Part shown: one piece after another, positions 1 to 8,682 of the stretch
How positions within the stretch are numbered: the stretch's first letter is position 1
Layout of the letters: every line of letters begins with the position of its first letter
Assembly (NCBI RefSeq): GCF_000745965.1
Contig: NZ_JQKI01000001.1
Span: forward strand, 124,001 to 188,000
DNA length: 64,000 nt
Direction of reading: 5' to 3'
From: Edaphobacter aggregans DSM 19364
GTDB taxonomy: Bacteria > Acidobacteriota > Terriglobia > Terriglobales > Acidobacteriaceae
Made by a program: the position numbers and the translations under genes
The notes under the pieces: model-generated
Told to the model about the DNA's origin: nothing
Databases searched by the model: none
What the model saw: only the letters and a program-made list of their open reading frames with translations

Positions 1-504
1 CATCCGGAGTGTCTGTGGAAGACGCCGGTGAAGTTTCCCGTTCAGGCCGACACGTCGGACACCAGCAAGACCACGCCCTATGACGCGCTGGTCGATCAGG
101 GGCTGCTAGTCCGCACCACTGACCAGAAGACGGTGATGGTAGTGGCGAGCAAGCAGGTGAACAACTACGACCTCTCCGAGAAGGGGCGCGCGGCCTGGAT
201 GGCCGACACGGATCAGCCGGGCTTCGGCAACTTCTGCTACGGCCGCCGCAGGGTCACGAGCATCGACAGCTCGACGCCGACCAGCAACGAGCGCGGAGCA
301 ACTACGCAGGTGAGCTATCACTACACCGTTGCGGACACGCCCGCGTGGGCCACCGCCGAAGAGACGAAGAACGCCTACCCGCAGATACGCGCCGACCTCG
401 AGGGAACGCACACCGGGCAGGCCATCCTGATCGAGACCAACGAGGGCTGGAAGCTGGCGCGCACGGGACCAATCGCACCTGCGCCCGCGCCTTCAGGCTC
501 GTAA
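1..504 (+). CDS. Hypothetical protein, 5' end outside window
   Basis: Open frame runs in from the window edge (first visible residues HPECLWKTPVKFPVQ) to a TAA at 502, so the apparent GTG at 28 is probably internal. The 167 visible residues lack a membrane segment or a motif I recognise. The C-terminal half (from about residue 100) reads like a small alpha/beta fold with YHYTVADTPAWA and AILIETNEGWKLART, ending in a Pro/Ala tail. It is convergent with the S9 peptidase gene and shares a strong hairpin with it. Function unknown. Confidence 0.7.
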   Translation, partial: HPECLWKTPVKFPVQADTSDTSKTTPYDALVDQGLLVRTTDQKTVMVVASKQVNNYDLSEKGRAAWMADTDQPGFGNFCYGRRRVTSIDSSTPTSNERGATTQVSYHYTVADTPAWATAEETKNAYPQIRADLEGTHTGQAILIETNEGWKLARTGPIAPAPAPSGS

Positions 505-523
505 TTCTTCGTTCGCAAACACA

Positions 524-559
524 AAGATGGCCTGCACAGCGTTCTCTGCAGGCCATCTT
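524..559. terminator. Bidirectional hairpin terminator
   Basis: Perfect 13-bp stem AAGATGGCCTGCA / TGCAGGCCATCTT with a 10-base loop, between two convergent genes whose stops lie 20 bases either side. The strand reading rightward continues into TTGCTTCGTTT. Confidence 0.85.
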
Positions 560-576
560 GCTTCGTTTGATACGAA

Positions 577-2994
577 CTACTCGTCGTCTTCCTCGGGGCC
601 ACCGGCGAGTGCGGCCTGCGTCTCGGCGTACGACTTCATCTGGTACTCGTGCGGCGGAGTTTCGCCGGCGAGATTGCGCACGAAGTAGTCCCAGCGTCGC
701 CGCGTCATGTACTGCGAGGCCTCGGCGTAGCCGTGCTGCACGTTGGGGATCATCAGCAGATCGAAGTCTTTGTTGGCCTTGATCAGCGCGTCGACGACGA
801 GCAGCGTGTTGTTCGGCGGCACATTGTTATCCATCGTTCCGTGCGCCAGCAGCAGCTTGCCCTTCAGATTCTTCGCGATGTTCTGATTGGCCTGGCTGTC
901 GTAGTTGCTGGTACCGTCGGGGTTCTTCACCTCGAGGCCAGCCCACTTCTCTGCCCAGTCGTCCTCGTAGTCGCGCTGGTCATGATTGCCGCTCTCGGCG
1001 ATGCCGACCTTGAAGAAGTCGGGATAGTTGAACATCGCCGCAGCTGTTGCGTTGCCTCCGCCGGAGTGGCCATACATGCCCGCGCGATCGATGTCGATCC
1101 ACGGGTAGCGCGCGGTCAGCTCCTTCATTCCCGCGACCTGGTCGGGGATGGTGTTGTCGCCGAGGTTGCCGTAGTAGGCCTCGTGGAAGGCCTTCGAGCG
1201 CCACGGCGTTCCCATGCCGTCGATGCAGACGACGACGAAGCCGAGTTCGGCGAGCGACTGCATGTCGCGGTGCGCGGCCGCGAAGCTGCGGGAGCCACAC
1301 GAGCCCGTCTGCGGCCCCGGATAGACGTTGTTCACGATGGGATACTTCTTCGTCGCGTCGAAGTTCGTCGGCTTGAAGAGGAAGCCGTAGAGGTCCGTCT
1401 TGCCATCGCGCGCCTTCACGGTGATGGACACCGGCGGAACCCAGCCTGCGGCGACGAGCTTCGTAATGTCCTGCTTGGCCACCGCGAGCGCAAGCTTGCC
1501 CGTGCTGTCGCGCACGACCGCGGTCTGCGGCTCGGTCGGCGTCGAGGCGACATCAACAAAGTATTTGCCGTCGGGCGATGCGGTGACGTTGTGATCCGCG
1601 TTCTCAGGGGTCAGCAGCTTCATGCCGCTGCCGTCAAAGCGAATGCTGTAGTAGTGCTGGAAGTACGGGTCGCGGCCCTTCTCCTTGCCGACCGCGAGGA
1701 AGCAGAGCGTGCGCGAAGCGGCGTTGACCACCAGCACCTGCGTCACATTGCCCTCGCCGTGCGTGATCTGGTTCTTCAGCTTGCCCGTCGCACCGTCGTA
1801 GAGATACATCTGGCCCCAGCCGTCGCGCTCGCTGAACCACAGCACCTCGTTGGTGTCCCAGAGGTACTTCCAGTTCACGCGGCCGTTGCCGCTCTCGAAG
1901 AACTTCGGCGTGGTCTCGTTCATCACCTCGTGCACATCGCCGGTCGCGTCGTCGGCCACACGCAGCCATACCTGCTTGTGATCGCGCGAGCTGGAGGCAA
2001 AGGCGATCTTCGTCGCGTCGTCGCTCCACTGCACGTCATCCCACCCGCCGCCGCGGCAGTGAACGTCGTCACAGAGCGTCGAGCGATGCTGGTCCGGCGG
2101 CATCTTCAGGCGAACGACCTTCGGCGCATCCACCTCGATGACGACGCGCTCGATCATCGTGACGTCGGCATCGCCCACCAGCGGGTACTTCCAGGCCTTC
2201 AGCTTCGGATGTCCGTTGGTCACAGGCACCAGGTACATCTCGCCGACCTTGCGCTGGTCCTGCTGAAAGGTCGCGATCTTCTTCGAGTCCGGTGACCACA
2301 GCAGCACCGGCGCGTCGCTCGACTGCCAGCCGGCGTTGTCGGTGGCGTAGCCGTAGTCCTTCACGCCGTCGGTGGTGAGCTGCGTCTCCTTGCCGGTCGC
2401 GGTGTCGCGCACCCACAGGTTCCAGTCGCGGATGAAGGCCGCTTTGGTGCCGTCAGGAGAGAGCTCGAAGGCCGCGCGGCCGCGTGCTCCGCTACGGCCT
2501 TCCTTCTGTCCGCGCTGCAGATCGGTCGACTTGCAAATGCCCGTGCCGGAGAGGTCGCAGCGCCAGTGTCGCTGCCCGGTCGCCAGGACGACGGTGTGGT
2601 CGTTGTCGGCTAAGGTGAACTCTGTAATCGGAAGCTTGTTCGCCTGAAAGGTCGATTCGCCGCGCGGTCTGCCCTCAGCTTCGACTGCAGCGTTCAGCGC
2701 GCTGGCCAGCTTTGCATGATCAAACGCCGGGCCCTTCGTTCCCTTCGCGGGATCGAGCAGCGTGTACGTCGTCCCCTCGGGTCCGCGATCGCGATACCAC
2801 GCACGCCCGTCAGGCATCCACGCCGGATGATCCACACTGTGGAACACCAGCGGATTCACGTTGTAGTTCATGAAGCGCTCGGCCCGCGCATAGTCCTCGG
2901 TGGTGAGCTGCCTTCCCTGCTGTGCGATCCCGGCTCCCGTAAGCGACGCCAGCAGAACCACCGCCGACGCGCGCACAATCTTTCCTGACGACAT
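577..2994 (-). CDS. Secreted S9 family prolyl oligopeptidase / DPP-IV-like peptidase
   Basis: 805-residue serine peptidase predicted to be exported and to trim short peptides. A signal peptide occupies about residues 1-24 (KIVRASAVVLLASLTGAGIAQ), followed by the DPP-IV-type beta-propeller and a C-terminal alpha/beta-hydrolase domain. Catalytic residues by motif: Ser about 644 in GHSGGG, Asp about 722 in HGTMDNNVPP and His about 754 in NVQHGYAE. The start is the ATG at 2994, 8 bases after GGAGG; an upstream in-frame TTG overlaps that ribosome site and is rejected. Monocistronic, convergent with the partial CDS. DPP-IV/S9 assignment is firm; substrate is unknown. Confidence 0.92.
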   Translation of the reverse strand: MSSGKIVRASAVVLLASLTGAGIAQQGRQLTTEDYARAERFMNYNVNPLVFHSVDHPAWMPDGRAWYRDRGPEGTTYTLLDPAKGTKGPAFDHAKLASALNAAVEAEGRPRGESTFQANKLPITEFTLADNDHTVVLATGQRHWRCDLSGTGICKSTDLQRGQKEGRSGARGRAAFELSPDGTKAAFIRDWNLWVRDTATGKETQLTTDGVKDYGYATDNAGWQSSDAPVLLWSPDSKKIATFQQDQRKVGEMYLVPVTNGHPKLKAWKYPLVGDADVTMIERVVIEVDAPKVVRLKMPPDQHRSTLCDDVHCRGGGWDDVQWSDDATKIAFASSSRDHKQVWLRVADDATGDVHEVMNETTPKFFESGNGRVNWKYLWDTNEVLWFSERDGWGQMYLYDGATGKLKNQITHGEGNVTQVLVVNAASRTLCFLAVGKEKGRDPYFQHYYSIRFDGSGMKLLTPENADHNVTASPDGKYFVDVASTPTEPQTAVVRDSTGKLALAVAKQDITKLVAAGWVPPVSITVKARDGKTDLYGFLFKPTNFDATKKYPIVNNVYPGPQTGSCGSRSFAAAHRDMQSLAELGFVVVCIDGMGTPWRSKAFHEAYYGNLGDNTIPDQVAGMKELTARYPWIDIDRAGMYGHSGGGNATAAAMFNYPDFFKVGIAESGNHDQRDYEDDWAEKWAGLEVKNPDGTSNYDSQANQNIAKNLKGKLLLAHGTMDNNVPPNNTLLVVDALIKANKDFDLLMIPNVQHGYAEASQYMTRRRWDYFVRNLAGETPPHEYQMKSYAETQAALAGGPEEDDE

Positions 2995-3086
2995 TCTTCG
3001 ATCCTCCAACTACTTCCTGCCTGTTTGGTGTGTGAAATTGATGACGCCCAGTCTACCGCTACGCGCAGGTTCTGCAATAAGGACGT

Positions 3087-3854
3087 TCATTCGCGTTGAT
3101 TCGCTTCACTCTCGCCCTCAATCTTCCACAGAATCTGGCGTAGGACGCCCATCCAGATGGGAACGTCCGCCGCGCTGAGGCCCATGCGAAGCACCAGCCG
3201 GCGCAAATCAGCCTCGCTGCAATTCGCGGGATGCCGCCGCATGTACCCTGTGGATTCGAGCGTCTGGCGGAAGAGCGCCAGAAGACGCTCCACCTCGCCC
3301 GCGCTCGCCGCCTCGCGAATCCCCAGCGCCGCCTGCTCTCCCGGCCACCGCACCAGCTCGTACAAACACACCGCCGCCGCCTGGCCGAGATTCATCGAGG
3401 GATGGCGCAGGTCTTCGTGCTCGTGCATGGGAATCGTGAGCAGCCAGTGGCAGTGGCTCAGCTCCTCGTTGCTCAGCCCCGTCTTCTCGGACCCGAAGAG
3501 CAGCGCGACGCGGGCGTTCTCGGAGGCAAGCTCCTCGTGAATCAACGAGGAAGCCTCCGGCAGGGCGTGCAGAGGATGCTCGAGCGCGCGCTCCCCCACC
3601 GCAGTCGTCCCGACGACCAGCGTGCAGTCCGCAACAGCTTCGGCGACCGACGCGAAACTCTTCGCCGACGCGAGCACGCCCGCTGCATCCACCGCCGCGC
3701 GCGCCTCCTCGAAGGGCACGGCGTAGTCGTTCACAATCCGCAGATGGCGGAAGCCGAAGTCGTGCATCGCGCGCGCCACCGCGCCGATGTTGCCGGGATT
3801 GCGCGCGCGCACCAGCACGACGACGACGCCATCCAGTAGCTGCTCAGGACTCAC
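3087..3854 (-). CDS. trmJ: TrmJ/SpoU-type tRNA 2'-O-methyltransferase
   Basis: 255-residue SPOUT methyltransferase, expected to 2'-O-methylate the tRNA anticodon loop using S-adenosylmethionine. Near the N-terminus is VVLVRARNPGNIGAVARAM. The knotted SAM-binding site is marked by LLFGSEKTGLSNEEL and IPMHEHEDLRHPSMNLGQA, in the order expected for TrmH/TrmJ. The C-terminal ~90 residues are a helical extension as in TrmJ. The start is GTG at 3854 and no clear ribosome site is visible, so the exact start is uncertain. Family assignment is firm; the precise target base (position 32) is inference from TrmJ. Confidence 0.87.
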   Translation of the reverse strand: MSPEQLLDGVVVVLVRARNPGNIGAVARAMHDFGFRHLRIVNDYAVPFEEARAAVDAAGVLASAKSFASVAEAVADCTLVVGTTAVGERALEHPLHALPEASSLIHEELASENARVALLFGSEKTGLSNEELSHCHWLLTIPMHEHEDLRHPSMNLGQAAAVCLYELVRWPGEQAALGIREAASAGEVERLLALFRQTLESTGYMRRHPANCSEADLRRLVLRMGLSAADVPIWMGVLRQILWKIEGESEANQRE

Positions 3855-3876
3855 ACCACTATTTTAGGCGAGCAAA

Positions 3877-3916
3877 AAGCAGGCGGCCCGAGCGCAACCG
3901 CCCGGACCGCCTGCTT
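3877..3916 (-). terminator. Rho-independent terminator of the YXWGXW gene
   Basis: Ten-base arms AAGCAGGCGG / CCGCCTGCTT; read on the minus strand the hairpin is followed by TTTTT-like sequence. It begins 24 bases after the stop of the minus-strand gene ending at 3940. Confidence 0.8.
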
Positions 3917-3939
3917 CCTAACCAGAGAGTCTTACCGTG

Positions 3940-4905
3940 TTACCGCGAATGCGGTTCGTTGTGCTGTTCGTTGTGCTGTTCGTTGTGCTGTTCGTTGTGC
4001 TTCTCGTTGTGAATCTGCTCGTTCACATGGTTCTGCTCGCGGTTTACCTGCTGGTGCTCCTGCTGGGTCAGGTGGCCGCCGTTCGCCTGCCTGTCGGCGC
4101 GCACCTGCTGGTTGATGTTCGCCTCGCGGTTCTCGACGTGCTGCGTCTCACGCGGCGTCAGCTGGCCGGATCGCACGCCATTGGCGACCCTCTGCTGCTG
4201 CACCTCGCGACGCTCGTTCACCGTCGACATTGCCATCGTCTGCGGACGGCCGTGGTTTACCGATGCCAGCTGGCCGCGATCCGCGTGCATCGCCTGCTCG
4301 TGCGCCATCTGGTTCGACGTGGGCTGGAAGTGGTGCTCGTTGAAGGCCACGTGCTCCGACGCTGACTCCTGCACGCGCAGACCACCGTTGCCGCCGTTGT
4401 AGCTCACGCGGTTCACATTGTTCACCACCACCGTCTTGTTGTAAACATTCGTCACGTTCGTGATTCTGATGTTGTTTACTGAGCGGTTGTACGCGAAGGC
4501 GCCGTTTCTCCAGTAGCCGCCCTCATACCCGTGTCCCGTATAGCCGTAGCCGTAGTTCACGCCGCCGTAGAAGCCGATGTGCGGCCCCCAGTAGCCGGCG
4601 TGGAAGAGGTACGCGCCGCCGCTCCAGCCCCAGTAGCCCGGCGTCCACAGCACGCCAGCCGTCGGAGGCATCACCCACACGCCCGGCACCCAGTAGTAGC
4701 CTTCCGAACCCCAAGCCCAGTAGCCCGGCGTCCAGATGTAGCCCGCCGCGGGGATCGGAGGCTGCTCGTACACCGGCAGCGGAGGAGGAGGCGTGTTGAC
4801 CGAGATTCCGATCGCAACATTGACTGCCCCAAACGACGCAGCCGGAAGAGCGGTCATGACCGCGGCCGCAAGAACCATCACTCGTACTTTCTTTGTTGTG
4901 TACAT
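3940..4905 (-). CDS. Secreted YXWGXW-repeat protein with tandem His-Asn-Glu-Gln tail
   Basis: 321 residues starting at the second of two close ATGs (4905), 6 bases from GAGGG. A signal peptide covers about residues 1-26. Next come aromatic repeats of the YXWGXW type (WTPGYWAWG, YWVPGVW, WTPGYWGW, AGYWGP), then an Asn/Val strand-rich segment. A long, very polar Gln/Asn/His/Glu region that may form coiled coil follows, ending in HNEQ repeats. YXWGXW proteins are cell-surface or envelope proteins of unknown role; a scaffold or metal-binding function is only a guess. The next gene (dnaG) is divergent. Confidence 0.82.
   Translation of the reverse strand: MYTTKKVRVMVLAAAVMTALPAASFGAVNVAIGISVNTPPPPLPVYEQPPIPAAGYIWTPGYWAWGSEGYYWVPGVWVMPPTAGVLWTPGYWGWSGGAYLFHAGYWGPHIGFYGGVNYGYGYTGHGYEGGYWRNGAFAYNRSVNNIRITNVTNVYNKTVVVNNVNRVSYNGGNGGLRVQESASEHVAFNEHHFQPTSNQMAHEQAMHADRGQLASVNHGRPQTMAMSTVNERREVQQQRVANGVRSGQLTPRETQHVENREANINQQVRADRQANGGHLTQQEHQQVNREQNHVNEQIHNEKHNEQHNEQHNEQHNEPHSR
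3954..4012 (-). repeat. 12-bp tandem repeat encoding HNEQ units
   Basis: Four near-perfect copies of GTTCGTTGTGCT (plus-strand reading) plus a degenerate fifth, in frame at the C-terminus of the YXWGXW protein. Copy number may vary between strains by slippage. Confidence 0.85.
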
Positions 4906-5124
4906 ATTCATCCCTCGGACCCAATTTCCTTCAGAACTACAGCAGGTAAACACACCCCTGCCCACGAAGTTTTGCCATCAGCGCAAAATCTGCGCCTCCA
5001 ACTGCAACTTAAGTTGTGGCGAAAGCCGCAACCATTTGCCCTTCACTTGCATCCGGCGCCAGCCTTCAGAACACACGCGACGGTCCGCGTCGTTTAAACT
5101 CAAATCCTGCACCCCCGCAGCATC
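4906..5124. other. Divergent intergenic region between YXWGXW gene and dnaG
   Basis: 219 bases that should hold both divergent promoters. AT content is higher around 4960-5040. I could not identify convincing -35/-10 pairs or an operator. Confidence 0.4.
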
Positions 5125-6924
5125 GTGTCCGACAACTTCGCCCAACTCGTCAAGCAGCAGGCCGACATCGTGCGCATCATCGGCGAGTACGTGAAGCTGC
5201 GCAAGACCGGCGCGCAGAACTACACCGGCCTCTGCCCCTTCCACAAAGAGAAGACCGGCTCGTTCTCGGTCAACGCGACGCACGGCTACTTCTACTGCTT
5301 CGGCTGCCACGAGAAGGGCGACGTCTTCACCTTCGTGATGAAGCTTGAGAACCTGAGCTTCCCCGAGGCCGTGCGCGCCGTCGCGCAAAAAGCCGGCATC
5401 CCACTTCCCAAGCGCGAGTTCACCTCGCCCGAGGAGGCCCGAGAGGCCGGCCTGCGCCGCCAGCTCGTCGACATCCACGAGGCCGCGACCCAGTACTTCG
5501 AGGCAGCGCTCAAATCAGCCGAGGCAGCACGCGCCCGCGAGTACCTCACCGGACGCGGCGTCACCGCCGAGACGATCCAGAAGTTCCGCATCGGCTACGC
5601 CCCGGACGACTTCAACCACATGCGCAACGCGCTCGCGCAGCACTTCAGCGAAGAGGTGCTGCGCGCCAGCGGCCTCTTCTCTGCGAAGGAGCAGGCCGAC
5701 GGCTCGCCCGGCCCGATGTACGCGCGCTTCCGCAAACGCATCACCTTCCCCATCGCCAACGAGCAGGGCAAGACCATCGCCTTCACCGCGCGCGCCCTCG
5801 ACGCGCAGGACGAGAAAGGCCGCGACATCGCCAAGTACCTCAACTCGCCCGAGACCGCGCTCTACACCAAGGGCCAGGTGCTCTTCAATCTCGACAAGGC
5901 GAAGGGTGACATCCGCACGCTCGACTTCGCTCTCCTCGTCGAAGGCCAGATGGACTGCATCTCGGTCTACATGGCGGGCATCCGCAACGTGCTCGCGACC
6001 TCAGGCACGGCGTTCACCGAGGCGCAGGTGCGGCTGCTCTCGCGCTTCACCAAACGCGTTGTCGTCAACTTCGACCCCGACACCGCAGGCGCGAACGCCG
6101 CCGAGAAATCGCTCTCCTTGCTGACCGAAGAGGCCTTCGAGGTGAAGATCGTCACGCTCGAAGGCGGTCTCGACCCCGACCGCTTCGTCCGCGAGAACGG
6201 CCTCGAGGCCTACATGGGCGCATTGCGTACCGCCAAGCGCCACTCGGACTACCTGATCGACCGCGCCCGCCAGCTTCACCCCGCGCGCACCACCGACGCC
6301 AAGGTGAAGGCGATGAACTTCCTTCTGCCGCACATCCGCCGCATGCCCGCGGCGCTCCAGCGCGACGAGTTCGCCGCCGACGCCGCGCAGAAGCTCGGCA
6401 TCGACTCCGCCATCCTGCGCCAGGAGCTGCGCCAGGCCGCCGCGCAGCGCGTCGAAAGCGTCCGCTCGCACCAGCACGACCCCGCCAGCGAGACCGAGCG
6501 CATCCTGCTGCGTGCACTCGTCCTCAGCGACAGCGACCCCGCACGCACCCTCGCCTCCGCCCGCCTCGCCGAGCACCCCGAGTGGTACGACGGCCTGCCC
6601 TCCTCGGCGGTCCTCGAAGCGCTCACCCTCGCCCCCGCGCCGCCGAACCCTCTCGACGCCGCGCCCGACCAGACCTCCCGCGTCCTGCTCGCCCGCGCAC
6701 TCGAGCATCCCGCCGAACCCGCCGACGGAGCCGTTATCGAGCCCGCCTCGCTCGCCGACCAGGTCGCCGACGCGCTCCACACCCTCGAGCGCCGCCACCT
6801 CGAACGCCGCCAGCGCGAGACCCGCACCCTCATCGCCGAGGCCGAGCGACGCGGCGACAACGACATGCTCACAAAGCTCATCCACGAGAAGCTCCAACTC
6901 GATCGCCGCCTCCGCGAGCACTAG
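5125..6924 (+). CDS. dnaG: DNA primase
   Basis: 599 residues, a normal DnaG length; synthesises RNA primers for replication. The N-terminal CHC2 zinc-binding domain has Cys37, His40, Cys58 and Cys61 (CPFH ... CFGC). The catalytic core and Toprim domain carry LLVEGQMD (Glu273) and FDPDTAG (Asp317, Asp319). The C-terminal ~200 residues are a helical DnaB-interaction-like region. The start is GTG at 5125 (SDNFAQLVKQQADIV), fitting DnaG alignments, although no strong ribosome site precedes it. It is not followed by rpoD here; rpoD is 4.5 kb downstream after several unrelated genes. Confidence 0.96.
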   Translation: MSDNFAQLVKQQADIVRIIGEYVKLRKTGAQNYTGLCPFHKEKTGSFSVNATHGYFYCFGCHEKGDVFTFVMKLENLSFPEAVRAVAQKAGIPLPKREFTSPEEAREAGLRRQLVDIHEAATQYFEAALKSAEAARAREYLTGRGVTAETIQKFRIGYAPDDFNHMRNALAQHFSEEVLRASGLFSAKEQADGSPGPMYARFRKRITFPIANEQGKTIAFTARALDAQDEKGRDIAKYLNSPETALYTKGQVLFNLDKAKGDIRTLDFALLVEGQMDCISVYMAGIRNVLATSGTAFTEAQVRLLSRFTKRVVVNFDPDTAGANAAEKSLSLLTEEAFEVKIVTLEGGLDPDRFVRENGLEAYMGALRTAKRHSDYLIDRARQLHPARTTDAKVKAMNFLLPHIRRMPAALQRDEFAADAAQKLGIDSAILRQELRQAAAQRVESVRSHQHDPASETERILLRALVLSDSDPARTLASARLAEHPEWYDGLPSSAVLEALTLAPAPPNPLDAAPDQTSRVLLARALEHPAEPADGAVIEPASLADQVADALHTLERRHLERRQRETRTLIAEAERRGDNDMLTKLIHEKLQLDRRLREH

Positions 6925-7080
6925 CCGGCCCGCCTCTCCCCGCTTGTTACAATCACAGGAGATGCCTCCCTCGCTGCCGCAATCAGCAACGATCCAACGG
7001 GCCACCCCGTCCTCTTCCGTCTTCTCTGAACCGGGCGTCGCGCTTCACCGCGAACCACAGCAGCCCTGAAGGCCGGTCTG

Positions 7081-8493
7081 ATGGACTCTTCCACCAAGCG
7101 ACGGCTCGCCCTCGGCTTTCTCTCCAACTGGATCGCGAAGCTTGCCGGAACCATCGTGCAGCTTGTGCAGGTCCCCGTCTTCCTGCACTTCTGGGGCGTC
7201 CCTCTCTACGGCGAGTGGATGATCGTCACCGCCGTCCCTTCCTATCTCCAGATCAGCAACTTCGGCTTCGGCTCCGTCGCTGGCAACGAGATGGCCATGA
7301 TGACCGCGCGCGGCGACCGCGAAGGCGCCCTGCGCGTCTTCCAGAGCTGCTGGTGGCTCATCACCTTCATCTGCACCACCTGTATCGTCCTGCTCGGCCT
7401 TACCGTCTACTGGCTCCCCGCCGCGCACTACCTCAAGCTCAACGCCATCGGCGAGACCGACACCAAGTGGATCATCTTCTACCTCGGCTGCGCCGTTTTG
7501 CTCGCCCAGCTTGAGTCGTTGCTGCAGTCCGCCTACCGCTGCATCGGCCGCTATCCCTACGGCGCCTTTCTCAAGAGCATGTTCTCGCTCACCGCCTTCG
7601 GAGCCATGCTCATCCCCGTCGCGCTCGGCGGAGGAGCCCGCGTCACAGCGCTCGTCTTCGCCCTGGCCAACGTCTTCTTCACCGTCGTGATGTCCGTCAT
7701 GATGCGGCGCGACATCCCCTGGATCCGCTTCGGCTGGAGCCACGCCAGCTTCGCCGAGATCCGCCGCCTCACCAAACCCGCCTTCGCCTTCATGGCCTTC
7801 CCCATCGGCAACGCTCTGAACCTGCAGGGGACCCTGATGGCCGTGGGCTACGCGCTCGGCCCGACGTCCGTCGTCATCTTCGGCACGGCGCGCACCGTCT
7901 CGCGCGTCGCCTTCCAGATCGTCCAGATGGTCAACAACACCTTCTGGCCCGAGATGTCCGCCGCCTTCGGGACCAACGACATCCCGCTCATTCGCACGCT
8001 GCACCGGCGCGCCTGCCAGATGGCGCTCGCCGTCAGCCTCTTCGTCGTCGCCGCCATGATGACGCTCGGCCCCTGGTTCCTCAACCACTGGACCGGAGGG
8101 CACGTTCCACCCAGCCGCGGCCTGCTCGCGATCCTTCTGCTGGTCGTCATCGCCAACGCACTCTGGTCCACAAGCTCCACGCTGCTTGCCGCGATCAACC
8201 GCCACCAGCGCCTCGCCGCCTGGTACCTCGTCGCAACCAGCATCACGGTCGTCCTCACCTACCTGCTGGCGAAACACCTCGGCCTCTACTGGGCCGCGGC
8301 GTCGCTCCTCGTCTCCGAGCTGGTAATGAACATGTACGTTCTCCCCGCCTCGCTGCACCTCTCGCACGACACCTTCGCCGAGTTCATGACCAGCATGGCG
8401 CACTTCCCGCAGTCGCTGCGCCCCGCCTCATTGCTTGCGCGCCTGAGGCGGACCTCCGCGCCCGGCCTGAATCCGCCCGAAGAGACCGTCTAG
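7081..8493 (+). CDS. Wzx/MATE-like polysaccharide flippase
   Basis: 470-residue integral membrane protein with about 12-14 hydrophobic segments, beginning LGFLSNWIAKLAGTIVQLVQVPVFL and containing LYGEWMIV, a pattern typical of lipopolysaccharide or O-antigen translocases of the MOP superfamily. Likely moves lipid-linked oligosaccharide across the inner membrane. The start is ATG at 7081. The gene stands alone rather than in a glycan cluster, so its substrate cannot be inferred. A TACAAT box at about 6947 is a candidate -10 in the 156-base gap after dnaG. Confidence 0.85.
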   Translation: MDSSTKRRLALGFLSNWIAKLAGTIVQLVQVPVFLHFWGVPLYGEWMIVTAVPSYLQISNFGFGSVAGNEMAMMTARGDREGALRVFQSCWWLITFICTTCIVLLGLTVYWLPAAHYLKLNAIGETDTKWIIFYLGCAVLLAQLESLLQSAYRCIGRYPYGAFLKSMFSLTAFGAMLIPVALGGGARVTALVFALANVFFTVVMSVMMRRDIPWIRFGWSHASFAEIRRLTKPAFAFMAFPIGNALNLQGTLMAVGYALGPTSVVIFGTARTVSRVAFQIVQMVNNTFWPEMSAAFGTNDIPLIRTLHRRACQMALAVSLFVVAAMMTLGPWFLNHWTGGHVPPSRGLLAILLLVVIANALWSTSSTLLAAINRHQRLAAWYLVATSITVVLTYLLAKHLGLYWAAASLLVSELVMNMYVLPASLHLSHDTFAEFMTSMAHFPQSLRPASLLARLRRTSAPGLNPPEETV

Positions 8494-8561
8494 CATCTTC
8501 GGACTGCCGAAGAAGGCTCTGGGCACGCGCCCACCAAAACGTGCACGCGCCTCAAAATGTT

Positions 8562-8610
8562 GTCATCTCGACCGGAGCGCGCTGCGCGGAGTGGAGAGAT
8601 CCGCTTCTCC
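8562..8610 (+). repeat. Interspersed GTCAT...GTGGAGA intergenic repeat, copy 1
   Basis: TGTCATCTCGACCGGAGCGC followed by a GC-rich arm and GTGGAGAGATCC. It shares its plan (GTCATnnCGACCGgAGC ... GTGGAGA) with the element at 33967 and more loosely with GTCAT-start elements at 61795 and 62742. Non-coding, between flippase and GH79 genes. Confidence 0.65.
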
Positions 8611-8682
8611 ACCATAGGACTCCCCCAGCCAAAGGCACACCGCAGCAAAGCAGATTGACAGCACCGGCACCCCGCCAGCAGG

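Noticed and set aside
649-2295. Long plus-strand open frame (548 codons) opposite the S9 peptidase gene
   Set aside because: Shadow of a GC-rich gene: composition Arg/Val/His-rich with no motif and no ribosome site, while the minus strand encodes a clear enzyme.
3954-4012. CRISPR-like short repeats
   Set aside because: 12-bp units without spacers, in frame inside a coding sequence.
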